Made by a program: the position numbers and the translations under genes. From assembly GCA_947631565.1 (NCBI GenBank), contig CANRLV010000018.1, positions 1-38,744 of the forward strand: 38,744 bases of DNA, given 5' to 3'. The stretch comes from an uncultured Gemmiger sp. GTDB taxonomy: Bacteria > Bacillota > Clostridia > Oscillospirales > Ruminococcaceae. The notes under the pieces were generated by a model. The model was given only the letters and a program-made list of their open reading frames with translations, had not been told where the DNA came from and searched no databases. Shown piece by piece: positions 21,804 to 30,197 of the stretch (positions are counted from its first letter, which is position 1; each line of letters starts with the position of its first letter).

Positions 21804-23108
21804 ATGACCGAGTTTTTGTTTGCCTTCCTGCGTGCCGGGGTCAGCCCCTGGCACGCCGCCACCCACGCCGCCGCTTTGCTGGACGGCGCCGGCTTTGCCC
21901 GGCTGGAGGAGCCTGCCACCTGGGCGCTGGCCCCTGGCCGCGGCTACTATACGGTGCGGGACGGATCCGCCGTCATCGCCTGGCGCATGCCGCAGGGCGA
22001 GGTGTCGGGCTGGCGCATCGCGGCCAGCCATGCCGATTCGCCCGCCTGGCGACTGCGCGGCACCGCCGACGCCGCCTGCGGCGTCTACCGCCCCGGCGTC
22101 GAGGGCTACGGCAGCATGCTGATGGCCACCTGGTTCGACCGCCCGCTGACGGTGGCCGGCCGCGCCATGGTGCGCACCGCCGGCGGGCTGGAGTCCCGGC
22201 CCGTGTACCTGGACCGGGACCTGGCGGTCATCCCCAGCCTGGCCGTGCACATGGACCGCACCGCCAACGACGGCCACAAATATGACCCCGTGCAGGAGCT
22301 GCAGCCCTGCATGGGCAGCGCCGATGTCCGCCGCCTGCCCGCCCTGCTGGCTGAGACGCTGGGCGTGGCCGAGGACGACATCGTGGACAGCGATTTGTAC
22401 CTGTGCGTGCGGCAGGCGCCCGTTCGTCTGGGCGCGGATGGGGAGTGGTACATGGCCCCGCACATCGACGACCTGGCCTGCGCCGCCGTCACGCTGCAGG
22501 CATTTTTGCAGGCCGGGCCTACCACCGGCGGCGTTGCTCCGGTGTGGATGCTGTTCAATAACGAGGAGGTCGGCAGCCTGACCGCACAGGGCGCGGCCAG
22601 CCATTTTGCCCGCGACGTGCTGGAGCGCATCCTGCAGGCCTCGGCAGGCGGCAGCTGCGCCGACGCGCAGGGGATGGCGCGGGCGCTGGCGGGCAGCTTC
22701 TGCCTTTCGGCCGACAATGTCCACGCCCTGCACCCCGCTCACCCCGAGACCGCGGACCCCGGCGCGCCGGTGTACCTGGGCAAAGGGCCGGTACTCAAGT
22801 ACAGCGCCGCCAAGACCTATTGCACCGACGGTGCCAGCGGCGCCGTGATCCGCGAGCTGGGCCGGCGTGCCGGCGTGCCCCTGCAGGTGTTCACCAACCG
22901 GCCCGGGCGGCGCGGCGGCACCACGCTTGGCCGCCTGCTGCTGGGCAGCCTGCCGGTGTCGATGGCGGACGTCGGCATGCCACAGTGGGCGATGCATTCG
23001 GCGGTGGAGACCGCCGCTTTGGCCGACGCCGAGGCGATGCGTACGCTGGTCCGCACCTACTATGCCGCTGCCCTGGCCCCGGACGGCCGCGGCGGCTGGC
23101 AGCTGTGA
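21804..23108 (+). CDS. apeB: M18-family metallo-aminopeptidase
   Basis: A 434-residue M18 aminopeptidase (aspartyl aminopeptidase family). Metal-binding motifs are visible: ASHADSPAWRL (H76), MAPHIDDLACA (D222-D223), FNNEEVGS (E253-E254) and QWAMHSAVETA near the C-terminus (His). HIDDL and NNEEVGS are family hallmarks. It releases N-terminal residues, often acidic ones, in the cytosol. GGAAAGGA lies upstream of the ATG. The stop overlaps the gluQ start (GTGA), so the two are coupled. The gene symbol is by family and not verified by orthology. Confidence 0.92.
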   Translation: MTEFLFAFLRAGVSPWHAATHAAALLDGAGFARLEEPATWALAPGRGYYTVRDGSAVIAWRMPQGEVSGWRIAASHADSPAWRLRGTADAACGVYRPGVEGYGSMLMATWFDRPLTVAGRAMVRTAGGLESRPVYLDRDLAVIPSLAVHMDRTANDGHKYDPVQELQPCMGSADVRRLPALLAETLGVAEDDIVDSDLYLCVRQAPVRLGADGEWYMAPHIDDLACAAVTLQAFLQAGPTTGGVAPVWMLFNNEEVGSLTAQGAASHFARDVLERILQASAGGSCADAQGMARALAGSFCLSADNVHALHPAHPETADPGAPVYLGKGPVLKYSAAKTYCTDGASGAVIRELGRRAGVPLQVFTNRPGRRGGTTLGRLLLGSLPVSMADVGMPQWAMHSAVETAALADAEAMRTLVRTYYAAALAPDGRGGWQL

Positions 23109-24058
23109 GCGGAGCCGGCGGCGTTTGCGGCCGCTACGCGCCCAGCCCCAGCGGGCGCATGCACCTGGGCAACCTGTGCTGCTGCCTGCTGGCCTGGCTT
23201 TCGGCCAAGAGCAAGGGCGGGCGGGTGATCTTACGCATCGAGGACCTGGACGCCGAGCGCTGCCCGCGCCGCTTTGCCGACCTGCTGGAGGATGACCTTG
23301 CCTGGCTGGGCCTTGCCGCCGACGAGGGCGGCCGGGCCGGCGGCCCGGCCGGGCCCTACTACCAGAGCGAGCGGGCGGAAATTTATAAGCATTATTACGA
23401 TATTTTGGCTGCCAGGAGCCTTGTCTACCCCTGCTTTTGCAGCCGCAATCAGCTGCACGCAGCCAGCGCGCCGCACCGGGCCGACGGGCAGGTCGTCTAC
23501 CCCGGCACCTGCCGGGGCCTGGCCCCGGCCGCGGCGGCGGCGAAAGCCGCCCGCCGCGCACCCGCCTGGCGGGTGCAGGTGCCGGAGGAGGAAATCGCCT
23601 TCACCGACGGCCACCTCGGCCCTTACCGCGAAAACCTCGCCAGGGACTGCGGCGATTTCATCCTGCGGCGGGCGGACGGCGTGTTCGCCTACCAGCTGGC
23701 CGTCGTGGTGGACGACGCTTTGATGGGCGTGACCGAGGTCGTGCGCGGGGCGGACCTGCTCGCCAGCACGCCGCGCCAGCTCTGGCTCTACCGCGAGCTG
23801 GGGCTGCCGGCGCCGCGGTTTTACCACCTGCCGCTGCTGCTGGCCGCCGATGGGCGCCGACTCTCCAAGCGCGACGGCGACCAGAGTCTCGAAAACCTGC
23901 AGGCGCGCTATACGGCGGAAGAGATTATCGGCCGGCTGGCTTTCGTGTGCGGGCTGCGCCCGGCCCCGGACCCCTGCCGCCCGCAGGAGCTTGTGGCCGA
24001 TTTTGACTGGGACAAGGTACCAACGCAGGACATCCGCCTGCCGGAGGGGTTGTTTTAG
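23105..24058 (+). CDS. gluQ: Glutamyl-Q tRNA(Asp) synthetase
   Basis: A 317-residue truncated glutamyl-tRNA-synthetase paralogue, the size of GluQ enzymes, which attach Glu to queuosine in tRNA-Asp. It shows GRYAPSPSGRMHLGNL (HIGH-type motif), RIEDLDAERC, zinc-site cysteines in YPCFCSR with a further Cys in PGTCRG, and RLSKRDGD (KMSKS-type). It lacks an anticodon-binding domain. The GTG at 23105 is chosen: it overlaps the aminopeptidase stop and gives the normal length before the HIGH motif. Much longer readings start inside the aminopeptidase gene. Confidence 0.9.
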   Translation: MSGAGGVCGRYAPSPSGRMHLGNLCCCLLAWLSAKSKGGRVILRIEDLDAERCPRRFADLLEDDLAWLGLAADEGGRAGGPAGPYYQSERAEIYKHYYDILAARSLVYPCFCSRNQLHAASAPHRADGQVVYPGTCRGLAPAAAAAKAARRAPAWRVQVPEEEIAFTDGHLGPYRENLARDCGDFILRRADGVFAYQLAVVVDDALMGVTEVVRGADLLASTPRQLWLYRELGLPAPRFYHLPLLLAADGRRLSKRDGDQSLENLQARYTAEEIIGRLAFVCGLRPAPDPCRPQELVADFDWDKVPTQDIRLPEGLF

Positions 24059-24061
24059 GGT

Positions 24062-24364
24062 ATGGAGCATACAGTGGAACGCCGGTCCTTCCATTTTTAC
24101 GGCACCGTGCAGGGGGTAGGCTTTCGCTACCGCGCCCACTGGGCGGCGCAGCACCTGGGCCTGACCGGCTGGGTGGCCAACCTGTGGGACGGCAGCGTGT
24201 TGATGGAGGCGCAGGGCGCGCCGGAACAGCTCGACAAGGTCGTGCGCGCCATCCTGAACAACAGCCGCTACATCGAGCTGACCGACCTGCAGATGAAGAC
24301 GCTGCCCGTCGTCGAGAACGAGCGCGGGTTTTCGGTGCGTAGCGGCGGCGAGTACGGCTGGTAA
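24062..24364 (+). CDS. acyP: Acylphosphatase
   Basis: A 100-residue protein with the acylphosphatase signature FYGTVQGVGFRYRAHWAA, including the phosphate-binding Arg, and LGLTGWVANLWDGSVLMEAQG with the catalytic Asn. It hydrolyses acyl phosphates in the cytosol. It starts 3 nt after the gluQ stop. Length and motifs are complete. Confidence 0.95.
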   Translation: MEHTVERRSFHFYGTVQGVGFRYRAHWAAQHLGLTGWVANLWDGSVLMEAQGAPEQLDKVVRAILNNSRYIELTDLQMKTLPVVENERGFSVRSGGEYGW

Positions 24365-24386
24365 ACGGCAAGGAGGCTTTGTTTCT

Positions 24387-25232
24387 ATGCCCGGTACGCT
24401 CTATCTGGTGGGCACGCCAATCGGTAACCTGCAGGACATCACGCCTCGTGCCGCCGCGGTGCTGGGGCAGGCGGATTTCGTCGCCGCCGAGGACACCCGC
24501 GTCACCCTCAAGCTGCTCAACCATCTGGGGCTCAAAAAGCCGCTGGTCAGCTACCATGAGCACGCGCTGCAGCACGGCGCGGCCATCCTGGACCGCGTGC
24601 AGGGGGGCGAGAGCTGCGCCGTCTGTACCGACGCCGGCATGCCCTGCATCAGCGACCCCGGCGAGCCGCTGGTGCGGGATGCCTTGGCCCGCGGCATCCC
24701 GGTGGTGCCGGTGCCGGGGCCGAGCGCCGTCGTCACAGCGGTGGCGGTATCCGGCCAGAGCACGGCGCGGTTCGTGTTCGAGGGGTTTTTGCCCACCGCT
24801 AAAAAGGAGCGCCGCGCCCGGCTGGAGGCGCTGGCGCGCGAGGAGCGCACGGCCGTTTTGTACGAGGCGCCGCACCGCCTGCGCGCCACGCTGGCCGAGC
24901 TGTGCGCGGCCTTGGGGCCAGCGCGCGGCGTAACGCTGTGCCGCGAGCTGACCAAGGTCCACGAACAGATCATCAAAACCACGCTCGGCGAGGCCGCGGC
25001 CCTGTACGAGGGCAGCGACCCGCGCGGCGAGTATGTGCTGGTGCTGGCCAGCGCCGCGCCCGCGGCCGTTGATGCGGGGGCCCCCACGCTGGAGCAGGCC
25101 ATAGCTGCGGCCCGCGCCCTGCTGGCCCAGGGCCTGCCCCCCGCCGCGGCGGCACGCCAGGCCGCCGCCGGCACCCCCTTTGCCAAAAACGAGATCTACC
25201 GCGCCCTGATCCAGGACGCGGATGAGGAGTGA
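24387..25232 (+). CDS. rsmI: 16S rRNA (cytidine1402-2'-O)-methyltransferase RsmI
   Basis: A 281-residue SAM-dependent tetrapyrrole-methylase-fold protein: GTLYLVGTPIGNLQDITPRA, FVAAEDTRVTLKLLNHLG, SYHEHA, CTDAGMPCISDPGEPLV and VPVPGPSAVVTA. These are RsmI signatures; it 2'-O-methylates C1402 of 16S rRNA. AAGGAGG lies upstream of the ATG. The C-terminus has an Ala-rich helix. Operon position after acyP is typical housekeeping context. Confidence 0.96.
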   Translation: MPGTLYLVGTPIGNLQDITPRAAAVLGQADFVAAEDTRVTLKLLNHLGLKKPLVSYHEHALQHGAAILDRVQGGESCAVCTDAGMPCISDPGEPLVRDALARGIPVVPVPGPSAVVTAVAVSGQSTARFVFEGFLPTAKKERRARLEALAREERTAVLYEAPHRLRATLAELCAALGPARGVTLCRELTKVHEQIIKTTLGEAAALYEGSDPRGEYVLVLASAAPAAVDAGAPTLEQAIAAARALLAQGLPPAAAARQAAAGTPFAKNEIYRALIQDADEE

Positions 25233-25238
25233 TGCGAA

Positions 25239-25736
25239 TTGCCCAAAATACGGATCCTGGTGGTCAGCGACGTGCACGGCGAGGTGACCGCGCTGCGCTG
25301 GCTGCTGCGCCATGAGCAGGCCGACGCCATGTTCTTTTTGGGCGACGGTCTGCGCGATGTCGACCGTGCCATAGCGCTGGAGCAGGAGCAGGGGCACCCG
25401 CCGCGCTGGCCCATTTACCGCGTGCGCGGCAACTGCGACACCGGCTGCCCCGACCCCATCGAGGCGCTGGCCCCCTTTGGCGGCGTGCTGTTTTTCTACA
25501 CCCACGGCCACGCCTACGGCGTCAAGACCGGCAGCGAGCGTTTGGCCGAGGCGGCCGCCGCCCGCGGCGCCGACGTGGCGCTGTACGGCCATACGCACGA
25601 GCCGGACCTGGAAAAATCGCTGGCCGGGCGGCCGGCGGTGTTCAACCCGGGGGCGCTGCTGCGCGGCAGCTACGGCGTCATCACAGTGCAGGACGGGCAG
25701 CGCAGCTTTGGCTGGCGCCGGGTGCCGCCGCTGTGA
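25239..25736 (+). CDS. YfcE/MJ0936-type metallophosphoesterase
   Basis: A 165-residue calcineurin-like phosphoesterase: ILVVSDVHGE (metal ligands D, H), MFFLGDGLRDVD, VRGNCDT, FYTHGHAYG and LYGHTHEPDLE. All metal-binding motifs are present. The family cleaves phosphodiesters in vitro; the natural substrate is uncertain. The start is TTG 25239 with GAGGAG 9 nt upstream; an ATG a few bases earlier is out of frame. It ends inside the birA start (GTGA). Confidence 0.9.
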   Translation: MPKIRILVVSDVHGEVTALRWLLRHEQADAMFFLGDGLRDVDRAIALEQEQGHPPRWPIYRVRGNCDTGCPDPIEALAPFGGVLFFYTHGHAYGVKTGSERLAEAAAARGADVALYGHTHEPDLEKSLAGRPAVFNPGALLRGSYGVITVQDGQRSFGWRRVPPL

Positions 25737-26473
25737 GCGCGCCGGTGTTCTGCCTGCCCCGGGCGGACAGCACCAACGCCTGGGCCAAGGCCCACCCCGA
25801 CCGGTCGGGCGGCGTGTGGGCAGTGTACACACTGGATCAGACCGCCGGGCGCGGCCGTTTGGGCCGGGCTTGGGCCGGCGCCGCCGGGCAGGCGCTCTAT
25901 TACACCGCCGTTCTGCCCTGGGCCCCGGCGCAGCTGCCTGCGCTGGGGCTGCTGGCCGGCCTGCTGGTGTGCGAGGCGCTGCAAGATCGCTACGCCCCCG
26001 GCCCGGACCTTACGCTCAAATGGCCCAACGACGTACTGCTGGCGGGCAAAAAGCTCGCCGGCATCCTGTGCGAGGGCGTGCCGGGGCGGGACAAGACCGT
26101 GTGCGGCATCGGCATCAACCTGTGCCAGCCGGCGGCGGTTTTTGCCGCCGCCGGTCTGCCCCACGCCGCCAGCCTGGCCATGCTGGGCATCGGCGCCGAC
26201 GCCAAACGCGATGCCGCCCCCCTGGCCGAGGCGCTGACCGATGCCCTTGCGCGCGAGGCGCCAATGCTCGCCGCACAGGGCTTTGCGCCGTATCTGGACC
26301 GCTACCGCGCCGCCTGCGTCAACCTCGGCCGGCGCGTTGCCTGGGACGGCGGCGCCGGCACGGCGCTGGACGTGGACGAGTCCGGCCGCCTGCTGGTGGC
26401 CGAGGACGGCAGCGGCACGGTGCGCCTGTTCACCGGCGAGGTGAGCGTGCGCGGCATCTACGGTGCCCTATAA
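25733..26473 (+). CDS. birA: Biotin-[acetyl-CoA carboxylase] ligase, catalytic domain only
   Basis: A 246-residue protein with DSTNAWAK, the biotin/ATP loop QTAGRGRLGRAW, LKWPNDVLLAGKKLAGIL and VCGIGINLC, followed by an SH3-like C-terminal domain. It joins biotin to the carboxylase carrier protein. It lacks the N-terminal winged helix of bifunctional BirA, so it should not act as a repressor. The GTG start at 25733 overlaps the phosphoesterase stop. Last gene of the operon. Confidence 0.93.
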   Translation: MSAPVFCLPRADSTNAWAKAHPDRSGGVWAVYTLDQTAGRGRLGRAWAGAAGQALYYTAVLPWAPAQLPALGLLAGLLVCEALQDRYAPGPDLTLKWPNDVLLAGKKLAGILCEGVPGRDKTVCGIGINLCQPAAVFAAAGLPHAASLAMLGIGADAKRDAAPLAEALTDALAREAPMLAAQGFAPYLDRYRAACVNLGRRVAWDGGAGTALDVDESGRLLVAEDGSGTVRLFTGEVSVRGIYGAL

Positions 26474-26609
26474 GCAGGAAGATTTAACAGTTTATTCATA
26501 CCAGCATCATAGTTTTTTCTTATTAGGGTGGTATCCTGTAAACACAGGGACGGAGCCGCAACCGTACCCTGAACATGATTCCTCCTCACACCGAGCGATA
26601 CCCCAAAAT

Positions 26610-26746
26610 GTCCCCCTGCCGCCGCAAGCAGGGGGACAAACTTTGCGCACGGCGGGCTATGCCCGCCGCACACGCGCAGCGTGTGGCGCAAACGCCCGGA
26701 GCGTTGAGCGAGGGCGAAACCGAAATATACGTCCGCGAACGCGGAC
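26610..26746. repeat. Cluster of five tight hairpins in the intergenic region
   Basis: Five perfect inverted repeats follow each other: GTCCCCCTGC/GCAGGGGGAC (26610-26637), CGGCGGGC/GCCCGCCG (26650-26668), CACACGC/GCGTGTG (26669-26685), AACGC/GCGTT (26691-26705) and GTCCGCG/CGCGGAC (26731-26746). No credible gene occupies 26474-26904. The arrangement looks like a multicopy intergenic repeat and may form one composite unit with the next feature. Confidence 0.65.
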
Positions 26747-26778
26747 CATAAAATGGCCCCCTTAGTACCCCCACCGTC

Positions 26779-26884
26779 GCGAAAAGCACCGTGCGCATGC
26801 CTTGCAGGCGACTTGCACGGTGCTTTTCGCTCTGGATGTATCGGCCTTGTCGGCGCATGTCCGCCAAGGCCGATGGATTTAAAA
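26779..26884. repeat. Structured convergent-junction repeat, copy A
   Basis: Stem 1 is GCGAAAAGCACCGTGC (26779-26794) with its exact complement (26815-26830) around a 20-nt loop, GCATGCCTTGCAGGCGACTT. CTCTGGATGT follows, then stem 2 ATCGGCCTT (26840-26848) with AAGGCCGAT (26866-26874), then GGATTTAAAA. The loop, the linker and the stem 2 base recur in copy B at 31162. The T-runs allow termination in both directions, for birA and for the convergent transpeptidase gene. Confidence 0.7.
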
Positions 26885-26904
26885 TGTCTTACCGGTCTGT
26901 CAGT

Positions 26905-28104
26905 TTACCCGCGGGTGCCCTCGACACTGGAGTCGGTGCTGAAGCCCTGCAGGTCGGTGGGGTTGAGGTCGGCGTTCCAGGTGCCGGCCGCCTCCTCGGC
27001 AGCCTGGTCGGCCTTGGCGGCCTCGCTCAGGATCGTGGTGCCGCGGCGGTACTCGGCCGGCCAGGGGTTGTCGGGGTTGGGGTCGGTGGGGTCCCAGCCG
27101 CGCAGCGCCTCGTCCGCGGGGTCGGTGTGGATGGTGCCGGGCTTGCCCATCGGGCCGGGGTCGTCGGCGATGTCATAGATGACGACCGGCGTGCCGATGG
27201 GGCAGTGGGTGTAGATCCAGCGTACGTCCCGCACGGCCAGCCGGATGCAGCCCAGCGACACCGGCTTGCCCAGGTCATTGTACTGGTCATATTCCAGGTC
27301 GTCCTGGTGCTGGGTGTAGTACGGCACGCTGTGGAACAAAATGCTGTTGACGATGCGGGTCGCATACTGCCCGTAGCAGGGGCCGTAGAGCAGCTGCCAG
27401 CCGTACTTGATGGGGGTATAGAAGTACCCGGCCGGGGTGTCGGGACCCGTCGAGCAGACCATCGCCATATAGGGCACGGTGTAGCGGCCGTCGCTGTCCG
27501 GCGTGTAGACGGTGACGGTGTCGGCCGCGCGGTTGACGGCGATGAGGTAGGGGTACTCGTCCGGCATCTGCAGGCCGGAGGTCTCCTGCCAGCGGCTGAT
27601 GGCATCGATCGCACTGTTGCGGTCGGCGCGCACGCCGTCCACGCTGGCGGTAAAGCCCTGGCTCTGGTAGACGGGGTCGGCCTCCAGCTGGTCCATCAGT
27701 GCCCTGCCGGCGGCGTTCCAGCCGTCGGGGTCATGGATGACGGCGGCGGTGCCGGTGCACAGTGCCTCGGTCTCGGCGGCCACGGCGGCGATGCGGTCCT
27801 CGGCCGTGGTGCGGCTGACACCGGCCGCCGCGGCCAGCGCCTCGTCGTCAATGGGGGGCGGGGTCACCTCGGGCGTGGCCTCCGGCTGCGCCGCCTCGTC
27901 CGCCGCCGCATTGTCGGCGGTGCCGGCGTCCGGCTTGTCGGCGCCGGCGTCCCGCAAAAGCACCCACAGCAGGATGCCGCCCACCACCAGCACGGCGGCG
28001 CCGATGCCGGCGTACTGCAGCAGCTTTTTGCGCTTGGCCGCCTCGGCCATCTTTTGGCGGCGGTAGGAAAACTGCCCGGAATCGTTCTGCGGGCTCTTGT
28101 CCAT
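26905..28104 (-). CDS. Membrane-anchored L,D-transpeptidase (YkuD family)
   Basis: A 399-residue protein with a cytosolic basic N-terminus, one membrane segment (about 29-50, YAGIGAAVLVVGGILLWVLL), an Ala/Pro/Asp-rich linker, a middle domain and a C-terminal YkuD domain. The catalytic region is LFHSVPYY (His 258) and VSLGCIRLAVRDVRWIY (Cys 286, Arg 288). It should make 3-3 or protein crosslinks in peptidoglycan outside the membrane. AAGGAGG lies upstream of the ATG. It is convergent with birA. Confidence 0.93.
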   Translation of the reverse strand: MDKSPQNDSGQFSYRRQKMAEAAKRKKLLQYAGIGAAVLVVGGILLWVLLRDAGADKPDAGTADNAAADEAAQPEATPEVTPPPIDDEALAAAAGVSRTTAEDRIAAVAAETEALCTGTAAVIHDPDGWNAAGRALMDQLEADPVYQSQGFTASVDGVRADRNSAIDAISRWQETSGLQMPDEYPYLIAVNRAADTVTVYTPDSDGRYTVPYMAMVCSTGPDTPAGYFYTPIKYGWQLLYGPCYGQYATRIVNSILFHSVPYYTQHQDDLEYDQYNDLGKPVSLGCIRLAVRDVRWIYTHCPIGTPVVIYDIADDPGPMGKPGTIHTDPADEALRGWDPTDPNPDNPWPAEYRRGTTILSEAAKADQAAEEAAGTWNADLNPTDLQGFSTDSSVEGTRG

Positions 28105-28155
28105 AGGGGGTGCCTCCTTCCCGTATTTGCAGCGTCCTGTATGCAGTATTGCGTG

Positions 28156-29346
28156 TCAGCGGCGCGGGTATTCGGTCGCGACGAAACGTTCCAGCGCCGC
28201 AAAGCTGCGGCGGACCTTCTCGGTGGGGATACAGTAGGCCATGCGAAACCACCCCGGGCAGCCGAAGCTGTCACCCGGAACAAGCGCCAGGTCGTACTTT
28301 TTGGCCTTCTCACAGAAGGCGACGGAATCCGCCTCCAGCGCCTTGGGGAAGATGTAGAACGTCCCGCCCGGCCGCTGCACGGTAAAGCCAAGCTTGCGCA
28401 GCTCGGCATAAATGAGCTCCATATTCTCGGCGTACACACCAAGGTCGCTGGTGTCCTCCAGGCATTCGGCGACGGCCAGCTGGATGAGGCTGGCCGGGCA
28501 GTTGTGGCCGGTGCCGCGGCTGATCTGGGCAAACATCGCCACCAGCTCATCGGCGCCCTCGCAGGCGGGGTGCACGGCCACATAGCCGATGCGCTCGCCG
28601 GGGATGCTCAGGCTCTTGGAGAAGGAATAGCACATCAGCGTGTCGGCATAGTATCGGGCGGGGCAGGGCACGGTGCCGCAGTAGGAGATCTCGCGGTAGG
28701 GCTCGTCGGAGATGAGGAAGATGTGATGCCCGTACCGCTCGCCCGCCGCCGCCAGCAGCGCGGCCAGCCTTTGCAGCGTCGCCTCGCTGTAGACGGCGCC
28801 GCTGGGGTTGTTGGGGCTGTTGATGAGCACGGCGGCGGTGTCTGCGTCAAGCAGGGATTCGAGAGCGGCAAAATCGATCTGGAAATCCTCGGTGCGCGGC
28901 GGCACGACGCGCAGCTCCAGCCCTGCGCCGGTGACGTAGGGCCCGTATTCCGGGAAAAAGGGCGCCACGGTGATGACGTTCTGCCCCGGCGTGCCGACGG
29001 CGCGCAGCGCGTGGGACAAGGCCCCGGCGGCGCCGCTGGTCATGAAGATATGCTCCGCTGTCCACGGCAGCCCGAAGCGCCTTTGCAGGCTGGCGGCGAC
29101 GGCCGCGCGCACGCCGGGCAGCGTGAGCGAGGGGCTGTAGCCGTGCAGGGCGACGGTGTCGGGGTTTTGCAGCAACCGCTGGCAGACGGCGGTGAAATGC
29201 GCCGGGCAGGGCACGCTGGGGTTGCCCAGCGAGTAGTCGAACACGTTGTCATAGCCGATCTCGGCCCCGCGGGCGGTGCTCCACTCGCTGAGTTGACGGA
29301 TGACCGAGCGTTCCTGCAGCATATCGATGTATTGCCGGTTGAGCAT
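28156..29346 (-). CDS. Class I/II PLP-dependent aminotransferase
   Basis: A 396-residue fold-type I aminotransferase: FDYSLGNPSVPCP, LHGYSPSLTLPGVRAAVA, FMTSGAAGALSHALRA, VLINSPNNPSGAVY, FLISDEPYREI and CYSFSKSLSIPGERIGY with the PLP lysine, then FYIFPKA and PGDSFGCPGWFRMAYC with the carboxylate-binding Arg. Substrate is not clear; it resembles aspartate- or aromatic-type enzymes. GGAGGGGG lies before the ATG at 29346. It lies between the HAD phosphatase and the transpeptidase on the same strand. Confidence 0.9.
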   Translation of the reverse strand: MLNRQYIDMLQERSVIRQLSEWSTARGAEIGYDNVFDYSLGNPSVPCPAHFTAVCQRLLQNPDTVALHGYSPSLTLPGVRAAVAASLQRRFGLPWTAEHIFMTSGAAGALSHALRAVGTPGQNVITVAPFFPEYGPYVTGAGLELRVVPPRTEDFQIDFAALESLLDADTAAVLINSPNNPSGAVYSEATLQRLAALLAAAGERYGHHIFLISDEPYREISYCGTVPCPARYYADTLMCYSFSKSLSIPGERIGYVAVHPACEGADELVAMFAQISRGTGHNCPASLIQLAVAECLEDTSDLGVYAENMELIYAELRKLGFTVQRPGGTFYIFPKALEADSVAFCEKAKKYDLALVPGDSFGCPGWFRMAYCIPTEKVRRSFAALERFVATEYPRR

Positions 29347-29370
29347 GGGTGCTCCCCCTCCTTTTCTGGT

Positions 29371-30015
29371 TTACTGCGGCAACAGGATGGCGCGCAGCGC
29401 CGGCACGTCGGCGGCGAGCGCCTCAGCCCCGGCGGCGGTGAGCTCCGCCCTGGTCCGGAAGCCCCACAGCACGCCGCAGCACACAAGCCCGGCGTTGTGG
29501 GCAGTGTGCACGTCGACGTCGCTGTCGCCGACGAACAGCGTCCGCGCCGGGTCGGCGTCCAGCTCGGCCATCAGTGCCAGCACCCCCTGCGGGTCCGGCT
29601 TGGTGGGTACGCCGGGGCGCGCGCCGTGCACGGCGGCAAAGGTCCCGGCGCCGAAATAGTGGGCGACGATGCGCTTGGCGAAGGCATCGTTTTTGTTGGA
29701 GAAGACGGCCTGCTGCACGCCGGCGGCGTTCAGCGCCGCGAGCAGGTCCCGGATGCCGGGATAGGGGTGCGTTTCGTCCATCATGTGGGCGGCGTACTCG
29801 CTCTCGAATTGTTTCAGCGCCGCGGCCAGCGTGGCCGCATCGCGCTGCTGCGGCGGGGCGATGCGCTCGACCAGCTTGGGGATGCCGTTGCCGACGAAGC
29901 CGCGGTAGGCATCCGCCGCGTGCGGCGGCCAGCCGCGGGCGGCACACACCCGCTCACCGGCGGCGGCCAGATCGCCCAACGTATCGAGCAGGGTGCCGTC
30001 CAAATCAAAGATCAC
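29371..30015 (-). CDS. HAD hydrolase, phosphoglycolate-phosphatase-like
   Basis: A 214-residue HAD-superfamily protein: motif I FDLDGTLLDT, the helical cap (YRGFVGNGIPKLVERI), motif II FSNKND, Lys in TKPDPQG and motif IV FVGDSDVDVHTA. Phosphoglycolate phosphatase-like activity is likely. A GTG at 30015 gives a start right at the core strand. An in-frame ATT at 30027 would add IYRT, the usual lead-in before VIFDLDG, and is better spaced (7 nt) from GAGGTG, so the real start may be ATT. Confidence 0.88.
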   Translation of the reverse strand: MIFDLDGTLLDTLGDLAAAGERVCAARGWPPHAADAYRGFVGNGIPKLVERIAPPQQRDAATLAAALKQFESEYAAHMMDETHPYPGIRDLLAALNAAGVQQAVFSNKNDAFAKRIVAHYFGAGTFAAVHGARPGVPTKPDPQGVLALMAELDADPARTLFVGDSDVDVHTAHNAGLVCCGVLWGFRTRAELTAAGAEALAADVPALRAILLPQ

Positions 30016-30063
30016 GGTGCGGTAAATGCCGGTCCACCTCTTTTTTCAGTGCTTTCGTTTTTT

Positions 30064-30092
30064 ATTATAGAGCGCTTTTTGCCAAACGGCAA
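30064..30092 (-). promoter_or_regulatory. Promoter of the HAD phosphatase gene
   Basis: On the minus strand TTGCCG (30092-30087) and TATAAT (30069-30064) are 17 nt apart, giving a leader of about 30 nt. A plus-strand -10 TACAAT (30158-30163) for uppP lies in the same divergent gap, with a poor -35. Confidence 0.7.
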
Positions 30093-30197
30093 GGGGGTAG
30101 CGCCCCTTTGTTTGTAAAAAAGCGGGCACAAGGGCTGGATTTTTGCCGGCGATGTGCTACAATATACAGTAGTATGACCGTATGAAGGGAGCCAGGT

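Noticed and set aside
21780-23561. 593-codon open frame on the minus strand
   Set aside because: It is antisense to the M18 aminopeptidase and gluQ, has no ribosome site and has low-complexity Gly/Arg/Ala sequence.
23925-25832. 635-codon open frame on the minus strand
   Set aside because: It is antisense to acyP, rsmI and the phosphoesterase, all of which have full signatures.
26610-26746. CRISPR array
   Set aside because: The stems differ in sequence and spacing, there is no repeated unit with unique spacers, and there are no cas genes.
26791-30117. 1108-codon open frame on the plus strand
   Set aside because: It is antisense to the transpeptidase, aminotransferase and HAD genes, which have clear motifs. 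Its His/Arg/Gly-rich composition is what GC-rich antisense frames give.
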